A stretch of DNA of 64,000 bases from Paracholeplasma sp034006765 (GTDB lineage Bacteria > Bacillota_I > Bacilli_A > Acholeplasmatales > UBA5453), in the NCBI GenBank assembly GCA_034006765.1, contig JAVESF010000002.1, forward strand, positions 62,001-126,000, read 5' to 3'. This document shows positions 25,737 through 34,919 of the stretch, piece after piece. The notes under the pieces are model-generated. The model was not told the origin of the DNA and did no database searches. It was given only the letters and a program-made list of their open reading frames with translations. Position 1 is the stretch's first letter. The number at the start of each line of letters is the position of its first letter. The translations under genes were made by a program, and so were the position numbers.

Positions 25737-27560
25737 TTACTTACGCTCCACTTCTTTTTCGATTGATGCTTCAATCACATCATTTTCTTTGATGTCGTTG
25801 AAGTTTTCGATAGAAATCCCACATTCATAGCCCATTTTAACTTCTTTCACTTCGTCTTTGAATCGTTTTAAAGTATCCATTTTGCCTTCGTAAACAACGA
25901 TTCCATCTCTAATAACTCTAACTAGTGAGTTTCGTTCAATAACACCTTCTGTTACATAACAACCGGCAACTGTTCCCACTTTAGAGATTTTAAAGACGTT
26001 TCTGACAACGGCTTGTCCGGTGACAACTTCTTCAAACTCTGGGGCCAACATGCCTGTTAATGCCGCTTCAATGTCTTCAATTGCTTTATAAATGATGTTA
26101 TAAAGTCTAATTTCAACGCCTTGTTGTTTTGCAGTTTCTCTTACAGAAGAGGTTGGTCTTACATTAAAGCCAATAATGATTGCATTTGAGGCATTGGCTA
26201 ACGAAACATCTGATTCAGTAATTGCACCCACTGAGGAACGTATCACATTCACGTGAAGCCCTTCGATATCAATTTTCTCTAGGGTTCCTTTTAAGGCTTC
26301 AATAGAGCCTTGGGTGTCACCTTTGATGATTAAGATTAGTTCTTTGAGTTCTGCTTCTGCTTGTTCCATCATAGACATTAAAGAAGCTTTCTTTTGTTTT
26401 TGAAGATCGCCTTCTCTTTGTCTAGCTTGTCTTTCTTCAGCAATTTGACGTGCTTGTCGTTCATCTTCAATTGCAACAAAGATATCTCCAGCCTGCGGCA
26501 TATCGAAGAACCCTGTGATTTCGACTGGTTGTGACGGTGTTGCTTCATCGAATCGACGTTTGGTATCATCATTCATAGTTCTAACTTTACCGTGTGTATT
26601 CCCTGCAACGATGTTATCGCCAACTTTTAAAGTTCCATTTGTCACGATGACAGTAGCGACAACCCCTCTACCTTTATCCAATCTAGCTTCGATAACTGTT
26701 CCACTGGCTAAGCGATTTGGATTAGCTTTATATTCTTCTATTTCAGAAACCAATTGAATGACTTCTAATAAAGTATCAATACCTTTGCCTTTAAGCGCGG
26801 ACACTTCCACAAATGGTGTGTCGCCTCCCCATGCTTCAGGTACTAGCCCTAAGTTAGACAATTCAGTCATTACATATTCTGGGTTTGCAGATGGTTTATC
26901 CATCTTGTTAACAGCAACAATGATCTTTACGTTAGCAGCCTTGGCATGTTCCAACGCTTCAATCGTTTGAGGCATTACCCCATCATCAGCAGCAACCACT
27001 AAGATACAAAGGTCTGTAACTTTCGCTCCACGTGCTCTCATTTCTGTAAACGCGGCATGTCCTGGGGTATCGATGAACGTAATCATTTCACCATTTTTTT
27101 CAACTTGGTATGCCCCAATGTGCTGGGTAATTCCACCTGCTTCACCTTGAACCACTCTAGAGTGTCTAATGGTGTCCAACAAAGTGGTTTTACCATGGTC
27201 AACGTGTCCCATAACTGTTACAATAGGTGCACGTTTAACTAAATCTTCTTCTTTGTCTTCGAATTTCATTTCGTCGAATCTTGTCACGTCAGTTATGACT
27301 TCATCTTGAATCGTGAAGCCCATGTCTTCTGCAATAAGTTCGATTGTATCTCTATCAATCGATTGGTTGACTGACGTCATAACCCCAAGCATCATCAGTT
27401 TTTTAATGATTTCAGCGTTTGAGATACTTAATGACTCAGCGACCTCCGATACTTTCATGTTTGGTTTGTAAATCACCGTCTTACCCTTGGATGAGTTAAC
27501 ATCTTTTCTAGGTATGTTGGACGTTCTAACATCTTTTTTTGTATTAGGACGTTTTTTCAT
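25737..27560 (-). CDS. infB: Translation initiation factor IF-2
   Basis: 607 residues; a short IF-2 with a reduced N-terminal region. Delivers fMet-tRNA to the 30S P site. One N2-type domain (SNAEIIKKLMMLGVM) precedes the G domain: G1 GHVDHGKTTLLD, G2 GGITQHIGAY, G3 DTPGHAAFTEMR, G4 NKMD. The C-terminal initiator-tRNA-binding C2 domain ends KMGYECGISIENFNDIKEND. ATG 27560 lies 14 bases past ylxQ. Confidence 0.98.
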   Translation of the reverse strand: MKKRPNTKKDVRTSNIPRKDVNSSKGKTVIYKPNMKVSEVAESLSISNAEIIKKLMMLGVMTSVNQSIDRDTIELIAEDMGFTIQDEVITDVTRFDEMKFEDKEEDLVKRAPIVTVMGHVDHGKTTLLDTIRHSRVVQGEAGGITQHIGAYQVEKNGEMITFIDTPGHAAFTEMRARGAKVTDLCILVVAADDGVMPQTIEALEHAKAANVKIIVAVNKMDKPSANPEYVMTELSNLGLVPEAWGGDTPFVEVSALKGKGIDTLLEVIQLVSEIEEYKANPNRLASGTVIEARLDKGRGVVATVIVTNGTLKVGDNIVAGNTHGKVRTMNDDTKRRFDEATPSQPVEITGFFDMPQAGDIFVAIEDERQARQIAEERQARQREGDLQKQKKASLMSMMEQAEAELKELILIIKGDTQGSIEALKGTLEKIDIEGLHVNVIRSSVGAITESDVSLANASNAIIIGFNVRPTSSVRETAKQQGVEIRLYNIIYKAIEDIEAALTGMLAPEFEEVVTGQAVVRNVFKISKVGTVAGCYVTEGVIERNSLVRVIRDGIVVYEGKMDTLKRFKDEVKEVKMGYECGISIENFNDIKENDVIEASIEKEVERK

Positions 27561-27574
27561 TGTATCACTTCCTT

Positions 27575-27853
27575 TTATTTTTTAAACATATTACTAAACC
27601 CCTGATCTAAGATTGCAAGTGCTTTTATGTTTGTTTTCCCAACAGCTTTAGATAAGGTCTTAGTATCGAATAGTTCCAACACTTCAACGCCGTAAAACAG
27701 CGCCTTATCTTTGACTTTCTTTCTTGTATTTTCTGAAGCATCACTTGCTAAAAATACGAGTTTTGCAGATTTGTTTCTAATGGCTTCGATGGCCATATCC
27801 GTTCCTGCTTTTACTTTGCCTGCAACAAAGGCTAAACCAATGCGATTAGGCAT
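27575..27853 (-). CDS. rplGA: L7Ae-family ribosomal protein YlxQ
   Basis: 92 residues. Fits the L7Ae/L30e/Gadd45 fold: GLAFVAGKVKAGTDMAIEAI, KLVFLASDASENTRKKV and GVEVLELFDTKTLSKAVGK. Homologues bind kink-turn RNA. It overlaps ylxR by eight bases and precedes infB, the standard Firmicute order. Confidence 0.9.
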   Translation of the reverse strand: MPNRIGLAFVAGKVKAGTDMAIEAIRNKSAKLVFLASDASENTRKKVKDKALFYGVEVLELFDTKTLSKAVGKTNIKALAILDQGFSNMFKK

Positions 27854-28112
27854 TTGGCAACAACGCTAATAGCGCCTCATATATGTCATCAGGCACCGAT
27901 ACTTCTAGTTTTTTATCGAGTGCTTTAGATTTTTTTGCTTTTTCAATCACTTCTTTAGAAAGGATTAGGTATGCCCCTCTTCCAGGCGCTTTGCCTTTTA
28001 AATCCACGCTAACTTGACCTTCTTTGGTAGCAGCAACTCGAATCAGTTCCTTTTTAGGTCTTAATTCTTTAGTTACTACGCAAGTACGCATCGGAATCTT
28101 CTTTTCTTTCAT
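27846..28112 (-). CDS. ylxR: YlxR family RNA-binding protein
   Basis: 88 residues. DUF448 pattern: MRTCVVTKELRPKKELIRV, GKAPGRGAYL. A small basic protein conserved between nusA and infB; members bind RNA or associate with RNase P or nucleoid functions, but the role here is not shown. ATG 28112 follows AAGGAGGATTCT. Confidence 0.9.
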   Translation of the reverse strand: MKEKKIPMRTCVVTKELRPKKELIRVAATKEGQVSVDLKGKAPGRGAYLILSKEVIEKAKKSKALDKKLEVSVPDDIYEALLALLPNA

Positions 28113-28123
28113 TAGAATCCTCC

Positions 28124-29200
28124 TTAAAAAATAATACCTTCAGCATCTGCCATAGACGCACTCTTAATGTCGATCTTCCAATTAATGGCTTGAACCGCTA
28201 ATTTAACGTTTTGGCCGGCTTTACCAATCGCAAGCGATAATTTATCGTCTGCAACAATCGCAAGTGCTGTACGCTTGATTGGATCGATTTGAGTGACAGC
28301 AAGAACATCTGCTGGTTGTAATGAATTAGCAATCAAGTCACGTTCATTGGTACTCCATAAGAATAAGTCAACCTTTTCACCAGAAAGTGCTCTAACAATT
28401 TCTTTAATACGGGTTGAGTTTTCACCAATACATGCCCCAATAGCATCAACGTTTTTGTCGTTAGACATAACCCCAACTTTGGTTCTGTCACCTGGGTCTC
28501 TAGCGATGCCCATAATTTCAACAGTACCATCCTTGATTTCAGGAATTAGATTTTCAAATAAACGTGTGACTAAGCTCTTGTCTAATCTTGTGACTAAGAC
28601 TTTAGGTCCTTTAGTCTTCATTTCAACACTCGCAATGAACACTTTAATGGATTCACCTACCACGAACTTATCGGTTGGCAGTGCTTCTCTTTTTGGCAGT
28701 AACGTGGTCAATTCCTTACCCAAATCTAAACGATAGTAGTCATCGTCTTCACCGATAACTTTAGCAATCACCATTTCTTTTTCTTTAGACTTGAAATAGT
28801 TATAGATATTGTCTTTTTCAAATCCCTTCAAGTGTTGGTTCAAAACGTTTTTTAAGTTCACTACGGCTGTTTGCGAAAACTCTTTTGGGTTGATGGATTC
28901 TTCTAAGATATCGCCAACCTTAATACGAGCCTTTATTTTTTTCGCATCGGACAATTTCATTTGTTTTAATGTAGGATCTGCTTCTAAATCAAAGCCTTCA
29001 TCAGAGACAACTAAGTGTTGTTCATAAACCATGATTTCATTTTTATCAGGGTTTAATTCGACACGACAAGACGCGTGACCTTTACTCTTCTTAAATGCTA
29101 CAATCATTCCTTTGATAAAAGCATCTGTAATCATATCTACAGGAATATTTCTTTCATCAGCAATTACTTCTAATAATCTAAAAAACTCTTTACTTACCAT
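28124..29200 (-). CDS. nusA: Transcription termination/antitermination protein NusA
   Basis: 358 residues. The N-terminal polymerase-binding domain (1-125), S1 domain (about 135-200) and tandem KH domains are present; KH motifs include GVMSNDKNVDAIGACIGENS and LSLAIGKAGQNVKLAVQAI. It lacks acidic repeats, like other Gram-positive NusA. ATG 29200 has TAGGAGGATTAATAAA. It follows rimP by 13 bases. Confidence 0.97.
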   Translation of the reverse strand: MVSKEFFRLLEVIADERNIPVDMITDAFIKGMIVAFKKSKGHASCRVELNPDKNEIMVYEQHLVVSDEGFDLEADPTLKQMKLSDAKKIKARIKVGDILEESINPKEFSQTAVVNLKNVLNQHLKGFEKDNIYNYFKSKEKEMVIAKVIGEDDDYYRLDLGKELTTLLPKREALPTDKFVVGESIKVFIASVEMKTKGPKVLVTRLDKSLVTRLFENLIPEIKDGTVEIMGIARDPGDRTKVGVMSNDKNVDAIGACIGENSTRIKEIVRALSGEKVDLFLWSTNERDLIANSLQPADVLAVTQIDPIKRTALAIVADDKLSLAIGKAGQNVKLAVQAINWKIDIKSASMADAEGIIF

Positions 29201-29213
29201 TTTATTAATCCTC

Positions 29214-29654
29214 CTAAAACTTAATGGCTAGACGAATGGATTTAACGTCACTATAAGCTATGTATACTTTTTTCAAACGACCTTTGAGGTTAATTTGAAA
29301 TTCTAAAACATCTTCAGTGACATTTAGTAAATAGCCATCTGAATCTAAATCGTTGGCAAGAATATGAACATATTTACCAACATTTTTCTTAACTTCTTCA
29401 ATCGTTCTAAGCGGACGCTCAGCACCTGGAGAAGACACTTCTAAGTAGTAATTAGAGTCAAAGATGTCATCGGTCAATTTTGCGCTTATCGCTTCATTGA
29501 CGACGCCTAAGTTATCACTGGATAAGTCAGACCCATCCACGATTACCTCCAAGATGTTTTCACCAAACTCTTTTTTCGTCTTTAAACTAAACAAGGTTAA
29601 TTGGTGGCTATCAAGTACTTCTCTTAGGGTCTCTTCAATGCGTTTTAAGTTCAT
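29214..29654 (-). CDS. rimP: Ribosome maturation factor RimP
   Basis: 146 residues. Needed for 30S maturation. The pattern is typical: LEVIVDGSDLSSDNLGVVNE, YLEVSSPGAERPLRTIEEV and a C-terminal SH3-like part LNVTEDVLEFQINLKGR. ATG 29654 was chosen over an in-frame ATG at 29702 because AAGGAGG lies upstream at proper distance. It is the first gene of the six-gene operon. Confidence 0.95.
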   Translation of the reverse strand: MNLKRIEETLREVLDSHQLTLFSLKTKKEFGENILEVIVDGSDLSSDNLGVVNEAISAKLTDDIFDSNYYLEVSSPGAERPLRTIEEVKKNVGKYVHILANDLDSDGYLLNVTEDVLEFQINLKGRLKKVYIAYSDVKSIRLAIKF

Positions 29655-29684
29655 AAAATCCTCCTTATCTTTAACTAACAAAAT

Positions 29685-29704
29685 GAGTGGAAATATATCC
29701 ACTC
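29685..29704 (-). promoter_or_regulatory. Leader hairpin of the rimP-nusA operon
   Basis: GAGTGGA-loop-TCCACTC lies between the promoter and rimP. On the minus strand it is followed by ATTTTGTT, a weak T stretch. It could be a leaky attenuator or an RNase processing stem, as reported for leaders of nusA operons elsewhere. Confidence 0.4.
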
Positions 29705-29720
29705 AGCTTTTACGATTCAT

Positions 29721-29750
29721 ATTATATCATAATATCGTCCTATTTATCAA
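29721..29750 (-). promoter_or_regulatory. Promoter of the rimP-nusA-infB operon
   Basis: Minus strand: -35 TTGATA (29745-29750), 18-base spacer, -10 TATAAT (29721-29726). Good match, about 70 bases before rimP, divergent from the znu promoter. Confidence 0.7.
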
Positions 29751-29778
29751 CATTTTAACAACAAATCGTTTTTGCAAA

Positions 29779-29793
29779 TGCGAATTATTTGCA
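29779..29793. promoter_or_regulatory. Fur-family (Zur-like) operator on the znu promoter
   Basis: TGCGAAT-T-ATTTGCA is a 7-1-7 inverted repeat with a single mismatch, the geometry bound by Fur, Zur and PerR dimers. It overlaps the -35 of the znu promoter by five bases. Since a Fur-family gene closes this operon, autoregulation by zinc is the simple reading. Confidence 0.6.
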
Positions 29794-29816
29794 ATTAAAG
29801 CATTGTTGTGTATAAT
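29789..29816 (+). promoter_or_regulatory. Promoter of the znuACB-zur operon
   Basis: -35 TTGCAA (29789-29794), 16-base spacer, -10 TATAAT (29811-29816). About 25 bases before znuA. Confidence 0.75.
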
Positions 29817-29841
29817 AATAGTTGCACAAGGAGAAATGACT

Positions 29842-30762
29842 ATGAAAAAAATGTTTTTAATAATCACTGTGGTGGTATCTTCCTTAATACTATCCGCATG
29901 TAGTAATAAGTCTTATGACATTGTTACGACTCTTTATCCTCAATACGATATCATAAGAACCATCGTGGGCGATAAAGACTTGAGTTACACCTTACTGCTT
30001 CCACCCGGAGCAGAAGCGCACGGATTCGAACCAACGCCAAAACAAAAAGGGTTAATAGAGGCTTCTAAACTGTTTATCTACACTTCTGAAGAACTTGAGA
30101 TATGGGCAATTAACAGTACCAATAAAGGCGATGTCGTTGATTTAGAAACCCTAACTGAATTGGCACATGACCATGCACATGGTGAATCAACAGATGAGCA
30201 CGATCATGAAGACCATCAAGATGTACATTATTGGGTGTCTTTACACGCACAAATCCATATGATTGAGGCAATCTTACCTCTAATTGTCAAATTGGATCCA
30301 GCTAATGAAGCTTACTATACTAAGAATGCTGAGGCGATGATTGCTTCTATTAGAACATTAAGGACTTCTTTTGATGCCTTAGAAAACAAATCGACCCCTA
30401 TTTATTTCATTGGACACAATGTGTTTTCATCCCTAAATGAAGAATTGGGATTCAATGTGATTAGTCTAACGGATTCATTTAGTCCCGATGCTGACCCTAC
30501 CATTGAACAAATCGGTTCTATGATAGAAGCCATTAAGAACAGCAACTCTAAATACATCTTTTTTGACCCATTTGAAAACGATGCATTGGCGAAAACCATT
30601 CAATCTGACTTGAAGACTAAATATGCGATTGAGGTTGCGTTACTGCCACTTCATAGTATGCATAATGTGTCTAAGTCACAATATGATTCAAAAATAACAC
30701 TCATAGACTTATGGGATGCCAATTTTACCAATATTAGTAAAGAACTCCAAAAGGAGGTTTAA
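29842..30762 (+). CDS. znuA: Zinc ABC transporter substrate-binding lipoprotein ZnuA
   Basis: 306 residues. Signal peptide with lipobox LSAC near residue 19, so a surface lipoprotein. Cluster A-1 binding protein: zinc-ligand regions GAEAHGFEPTPKQ, VHYWVSL, FIGHNVFSSL and FFDPFEND, plus a His/Asp-rich loop HDHAHGESTDEHDHEDHQD typical of zinc-specific members. ATG 29842 is eight bases after AAGGAG; upstream in-frame starts lack a ribosome site. First gene of the zinc operon. Confidence 0.92.
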   Translation: MKKMFLIITVVVSSLILSACSNKSYDIVTTLYPQYDIIRTIVGDKDLSYTLLLPPGAEAHGFEPTPKQKGLIEASKLFIYTSEELEIWAINSTNKGDVVDLETLTELAHDHAHGESTDEHDHEDHQDVHYWVSLHAQIHMIEAILPLIVKLDPANEAYYTKNAEAMIASIRTLRTSFDALENKSTPIYFIGHNVFSSLNEELGFNVISLTDSFSPDADPTIEQIGSMIEAIKNSNSKYIFFDPFENDALAKTIQSDLKTKYAIEVALLPLHSMHNVSKSQYDSKITLIDLWDANFTNISKELQKEV

Positions 30763-30763
30763 T

Positions 30764-31423
30764 ATGTTACTTGAAGTTAAAAACCTATCGGTGCAATATG
30801 GTCATCAAGTGGTACTCGATGATTTAAATTTCAGCGTAAACAAAGGTGATTATTTAAACATCATCGGACAAAACGGTTCTGGTAAAACCACTTTAATCAA
30901 AATACTTACTGGACTACAAAAACCTAGTGCTGGACAAATCACACACGCAAGTGTGATTTTTGGCTATTTGCCGCAACATTTACGGGTTGCATCAAAACTA
31001 CCTGTAACAGTTTATGAAGTCTTGAAGCACTCTAATTTAGTTAAATCTCCTGAAACTGAAATCGATGCGTTACTCAAACTCATGTCAATCGAAAAACTAA
31101 AATTTCAAAAAATGTCAAGTCTATCCGGAGGCGAACAACAAAGGGTCTATATCATTAGAGCACTGTTGTCAAAGCCTGATTGTTTAATTTTGGATGAGCC
31201 CACCTCAGCGTTAGACCCTAAGTTCAGAAAGTCATTTTACGAATATATCGAAAAGCTGAATGATCACGGTATGACGATTATCCATGTAACCCATGACTTA
31301 AGCGATGGGTTACGACACGGGTCCAAAATTCTTGAAATCGATCAATCGATCAAGTTTTTTGGTACATTTGAACAATACCAACTTTTAGAACACAAGAAAG
31401 GGGCGCACATCCATCATGTTTGA
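30764..31423 (+). CDS. znuC: Zinc ABC transporter ATPase ZnuC
   Basis: 219 residues. Walker A GQNGSGKTT, signature LSGGEQQRVYIIRAL, Walker B CLILDEPTSALD and switch HVTHD are intact. ATG 30764 has AAGGAGG and follows the znuA TAA by one base; the gene overlaps znuB by eight bases. Confidence 0.94.
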   Translation: MLLEVKNLSVQYGHQVVLDDLNFSVNKGDYLNIIGQNGSGKTTLIKILTGLQKPSAGQITHASVIFGYLPQHLRVASKLPVTVYEVLKHSNLVKSPETEIDALLKLMSIEKLKFQKMSSLSGGEQQRVYIIRALLSKPDCLILDEPTSALDPKFRKSFYEYIEKLNDHGMTIIHVTHDLSDGLRHGSKILEIDQSIKFFGTFEQYQLLEHKKGAHIHHV

Positions 31424-32225
31424 GTTTCTGCTTTGGCCTTTTGTCATCAGGGCATTAATCATCGGAATCATCTTAGCCCTTTCGACAGCAATGATATCCA
31501 ATTTCTTAGTCTCAAATAACCAGTCTTTAATAGGAGACGGCTTAGCTCACATTAGTTTTACAGGGATTACCATCGGGGTTCTCTTGTCGGATGAACCTAC
31601 GATATTCGCTTTGCCTTTCGCAATTCTTGCAGCCATCTTAATTAAGATGCTCATGCGAAATAAACTAATAGAGGGTGATACAGCTATTGGGTTGGTTTCG
31701 TCTTCAGCTTTTGCGATAGGGTTAATCATCATTTCTAAAAGTAGCGGATTCAACCGAAGTGTTGAATCCATGCTTGTAGGGTCAATGTTTTCATCGACTT
31801 GGATCGATATTTTGTTAGCAAGTATTGTTTTGATCCTGGTGAGTATCTTTATATTTAAAAGCTATTCGAAGCTCATTTCGATCACTTTAGATGATAATTA
31901 TGCAAAATTCAGTGGGATAAGGATTGCATTTTATGATTATGCTCTTGCCATACTTACAGCAACCATCATTGTCATTGGTGTTAAAACAATCGGTACATTA
32001 TTGATCAGCGCGTTCATTATTTTTCCTGCTGTATCTTCGAATATGCTTGCAAAAAGTTTCAAACAAATGTTCGTCTATTCACTCATTATCAATGTAACCA
32101 TCACACTTTTAGGGATTATCGGTTCTTATTTCTTAGAATTCCCTGCCGGGTCTACCATCATTGTATTTCATGCAGTACTCTTTCTTGGACTATACACATT
32201 TACTAAATTGAGAGGACGGGTTTAA
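31416..32225 (+). CDS. znuB: Zinc ABC transporter permease ZnuB
   Basis: 269 residues with about eight membrane helices, the ABC-3 permease pattern: AMISNFLVSNNQSLIGDGLAH near the N-terminus and KTIGTLLISAFIIFPAVSS near residue 195. Imports zinc delivered by ZnuA with energy from ZnuC. Confidence 0.93.
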   Translation: MFEFLLWPFVIRALIIGIILALSTAMISNFLVSNNQSLIGDGLAHISFTGITIGVLLSDEPTIFALPFAILAAILIKMLMRNKLIEGDTAIGLVSSSAFAIGLIIISKSSGFNRSVESMLVGSMFSSTWIDILLASIVLILVSIFIFKSYSKLISITLDDNYAKFSGIRIAFYDYALAILTATIIVIGVKTIGTLLISAFIIFPAVSSNMLAKSFKQMFVYSLIINVTITLLGIIGSYFLEFPAGSTIIVFHAVLFLGLYTFTKLRGRV

Positions 32226-32226
32226 T

Positions 32227-32619
32227 ATGTTAAAAATGACGAAACAAAGACAGCTTTTGCTTGAGTTTATGAAACAACAAAAATCACCTTTGTCAGCAGA
32301 GATGATTTATGCAAACATTCCTTCAGGATCCATGAATTTGTCTACTGTGTATCGAACATTAGATGCTTTTAAGGCACATAATTTGGTTGAAAAGACCTTT
32401 TTAGATAATGTCGCATACTATAAAATTGCTTCGAAGAATCACAAACATTATATGGTGTGCTTAGACTGTCATAAGATGTATGAAATGGATTGTCACTTTC
32501 ACGGCTTAGCCGAAGAAGACGCAAAAAAACATCATTTCACTGTAACAAACCATGATTTAACGATCTATGGTTATTGTCAAACCTGCATGGCTTCACACTC
32601 GATTCAAATGCCTCTTTAA
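32227..32619 (+). CDS. zur: Fur-family transcriptional regulator, probably Zur
   Basis: 130 residues. Winged-helix N-terminus with recognition segment MNLSTVYRTLDAF, then a dimer domain with two structural-zinc CxxC pairs (Cys78/81 and Cys117/120) and a His-rich sensor region (HKHYMVCLDC, DCHFHG). It directly follows znuB, and the operon carries a Fur-type operator, so zinc control is inferred. PerR or Fur activity cannot be excluded from sequence alone. Confidence 0.88.
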   Translation: MLKMTKQRQLLLEFMKQQKSPLSAEMIYANIPSGSMNLSTVYRTLDAFKAHNLVEKTFLDNVAYYKIASKNHKHYMVCLDCHKMYEMDCHFHGLAEEDAKKHHFTVTNHDLTIYGYCQTCMASHSIQMPL

Positions 32620-32630
32620 TTCCTAAATAA

Positions 32631-32666
32631 AAAGCTCAAAGCGTGGATTATCCTGCTTTGAGCTTT
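32631..32666. terminator. Bidirectional terminator between zur and marR
   Basis: AAAGCTCAAAGC / GCTTTGAGCTTT is a perfect 12-bp stem with short T runs outward on both strands, between convergent operons. Confidence 0.85.
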
Positions 32667-32671
32667 ATTAT

Positions 32672-33097
32672 TTAAATCGTATCCGATATTTTTCTAAGAA
32701 TCGTCCTTAAAGTTCTAATTTCTTCTTCGGAAAGAATGCTTACAAGTTTGTCTAACTCTGACTGATTCTTCTCTTTTAATTCAATGGCAACTTGTATACC
32801 TGCTTCTGTCAATTCCAATAATAACTGTTTTGAGTCGTCTGCGATTCTTCTTACAAACTTTCGTTTGATCAAGTCATTGATGGCTCTGGAGGTATTGGCT
32901 TTGTCTACCCCTAAGTGTTCTGATAATTCTTTGGCGGTAATTGTTTTTTTACAACCGTGTAAAAATACCAAGTAATGCACATGTATCCGAGACAATTGAT
33001 GTTTTTCCAGCACAGAATCTGCAAAACTATGCAGTTTTTTCATGATTTTTCCAAGTCTTACTGGAACCATTGAAGGATCATTAGGATTCTGTTGCAT
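32672..33097 (-). CDS. MarR-family transcriptional regulator
   Basis: 141 residues. Winged helix with ITAKELSEHLGVDKANTSRA and wing DSKQLLLELTEAGIQ. ATG 33097 follows AAAGGAAG and overlaps the upstream exporter gene by 17 bases. As the last gene of the operon whose promoter has two inverted repeats, it probably represses its own operon and senses a substrate of the exporters. Confidence 0.9.
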   Translation of the reverse strand: MQQNPNDPSMVPVRLGKIMKKLHSFADSVLEKHQLSRIHVHYLVFLHGCKKTITAKELSEHLGVDKANTSRAINDLIKRKFVRRIADDSKQLLLELTEAGIQVAIELKEKNQSELDKLVSILSEEEIRTLRTILRKISDTI

Positions 33098-34919
33098 ACT
33101 GATTCTTCCTTTCAAATTGTGATTGATACAAGTTAGCGTAGAATCCAGCTTGTGTCATTAGGGCTTGGTGGTTACCAGATTCGATGATGTCTCCGTCTTT
33201 CATTACAAGGATGACATCGGCATTCTTAATGGTTGAAAGCCTATGTGCAATGACAAATGAGGTTCTGCCTAACATTAAACGGTCCATCGCTTCTTGAATT
33301 AAGACTTCTGTTCGCGTATCCACACTAGAAGTGGCTTCATCAAGGATTAACATAGGTGCATTTGTTACCATTGCTCTTGCAATGGTCAATAGCTGTCTTT
33401 GCCCTTGTGAGATACCAGATTCATCCGAAATAATATGATTGTATCCATCAGGCAGTGATTCGATGAAATGATCGATGTTTGCAAGTTTAGCTTTTTGTTT
33501 CACTTCTTCTATTGTCGCCTTTGGATTGCCATATCTGAGGTTATCATAGATTGAACCAGTAAATAGCCATGCATCTTGTAAAACCATTCCAAATTGCTTA
33601 TGCACGGTTTCACGATTCATGTCATGAATCGAGATACCATCAATGGTAATATCCCCTTTATCAATTTCATAAAATTTCATCAACAAGTTCACAAGTGTTG
33701 TTTTACCTGCACCTGTAGGCCCTACGATGGCAATCTTTTGACCAGGTTTAGCTTCTAGATTAAAATCTTTAATGATGATTTGATCTTCAAGATAGCCAAA
33801 TGACACATGTTCAAACGTAACTTTCCCTTTTTGATTATCAATCTGATTGACTAGGTTTGTTTCATCTAACATCTCAGTTTCACTTAAGAATTCAAAGACT
33901 CTTTCAGATGCGGCTGCTGCACTTTGAAGTTGGGTCAGTGCTTGAGCGATTTGACTCATTGGTTGTGTGAATCGTCTGTTGTATTGAATCATTGCGATGA
34001 TATCACCAATGCCTAGGGTATGACTAGCGGCCAAAACGCCTCCTAATACTGAAACCGCAATGTAAGATAAGTTCCCAATAAAACCCATAAGGGGCATCAT
34101 TAACCCCGATAAAAACTGACTCTTATAGGCACTTTTCTCCAGTGATTCATTGCCTTCATTAAAAGGTTTGTCGACTGTTTTCTTAGCCCCAAATACTTTG
34201 ATTAATTGGTGCCCACTATAAACTTCTTCTATGTGCCCGTTTAAGGCGCCTAAGGTTTGCTGTTGGGCTCTAAAGTATTTTTTGGATTTACCCATGATAA
34301 GTTTTATCAGTAAAAACGATAGTGGCAGTGTGATAAAGGCAACCAGTGTTAACAATGGTGAAATTGTGAGCATCATGACTGCAATCCCGATCATTGCCGT
34401 AATAGAAGTAATCAATTGTGTGACGGACTGATTGAGCGCACTAGATATTAAATCTACATCATTTGTAACAATCGATAATACATCCCCATAACTTCTTTTA
34501 TCAAAATAAGAAAGCGGTAATTTATTAATTTTAATTGAAATGTCTTTTCTAAGTTTCTGACTAAATCGTTGAGTCACTTTTGTTAAAATGAAGGACTGAA
34601 TGATGTTAAATAGGTAACTTAACACATAGAGTGCTAATAAAACAAAGCCCATCATGTTAAACCAGTTCCAATCGATAGCAGCTATCAAATTTGGTCCATC
34701 AGGTTTGATTGATTCTTGAATATGATTCGTCATTTCACCAATCAATCTTGGCCCTGCAATGTTAAATACGGTTGAAAAAGCTGCAAAGCTTAAGGCAATC
34801 ACGATGCTTTTTCTAAATGGTTTTAATGCTATTATTAAAACCTTCATTGATTTTTTAAAGTTTTTTGGTTTAGCGCCCATTGCACCATGTGATCCCGGAC
34901 CTCTACGATTGGCTTGCAT
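33081..34919 (-). CDS. ABC exporter half-transporter (permease-ATPase fusion), second subunit
   Basis: 612 residues. Six membrane helices (about 35-340), then an ATPase domain: Walker A GPTGAGKTT, signature ISQGQRQLLTIARAM, Walker B MLILDEATSSVD, switch IAHRLST. The signature has ISQGQ in place of LSGGQ, while the catalytic Glu is intact. N-terminal 20 residues are Gly/Arg-rich. The layout (MarR plus two half-exporters) matches heterodimeric multidrug exporters of the LmrCD/BmrCD kind. Confidence 0.93.
   Translation of the reverse strand: MQANRRGPGSHGAMGAKPKNFKKSMKVLIIALKPFRKSIVIALSFAAFSTVFNIAGPRLIGEMTNHIQESIKPDGPNLIAAIDWNWFNMMGFVLLALYVLSYLFNIIQSFILTKVTQRFSQKLRKDISIKINKLPLSYFDKRSYGDVLSIVTNDVDLISSALNQSVTQLITSITAMIGIAVMMLTISPLLTLVAFITLPLSFLLIKLIMGKSKKYFRAQQQTLGALNGHIEEVYSGHQLIKVFGAKKTVDKPFNEGNESLEKSAYKSQFLSGLMMPLMGFIGNLSYIAVSVLGGVLAASHTLGIGDIIAMIQYNRRFTQPMSQIAQALTQLQSAAAASERVFEFLSETEMLDETNLVNQIDNQKGKVTFEHVSFGYLEDQIIIKDFNLEAKPGQKIAIVGPTGAGKTTLVNLLMKFYEIDKGDITIDGISIHDMNRETVHKQFGMVLQDAWLFTGSIYDNLRYGNPKATIEEVKQKAKLANIDHFIESLPDGYNHIISDESGISQGQRQLLTIARAMVTNAPMLILDEATSSVDTRTEVLIQEAMDRLMLGRTSFVIAHRLSTIKNADVILVMKDGDIIESGNHQALMTQAGFYANLYQSQFERKNQYATES

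Noticed and set aside
28293..28736. 147-codon plus-strand frame opposite nusA
   Set aside because: Antisense shadow of the KH/S1 region with no ribosome site.
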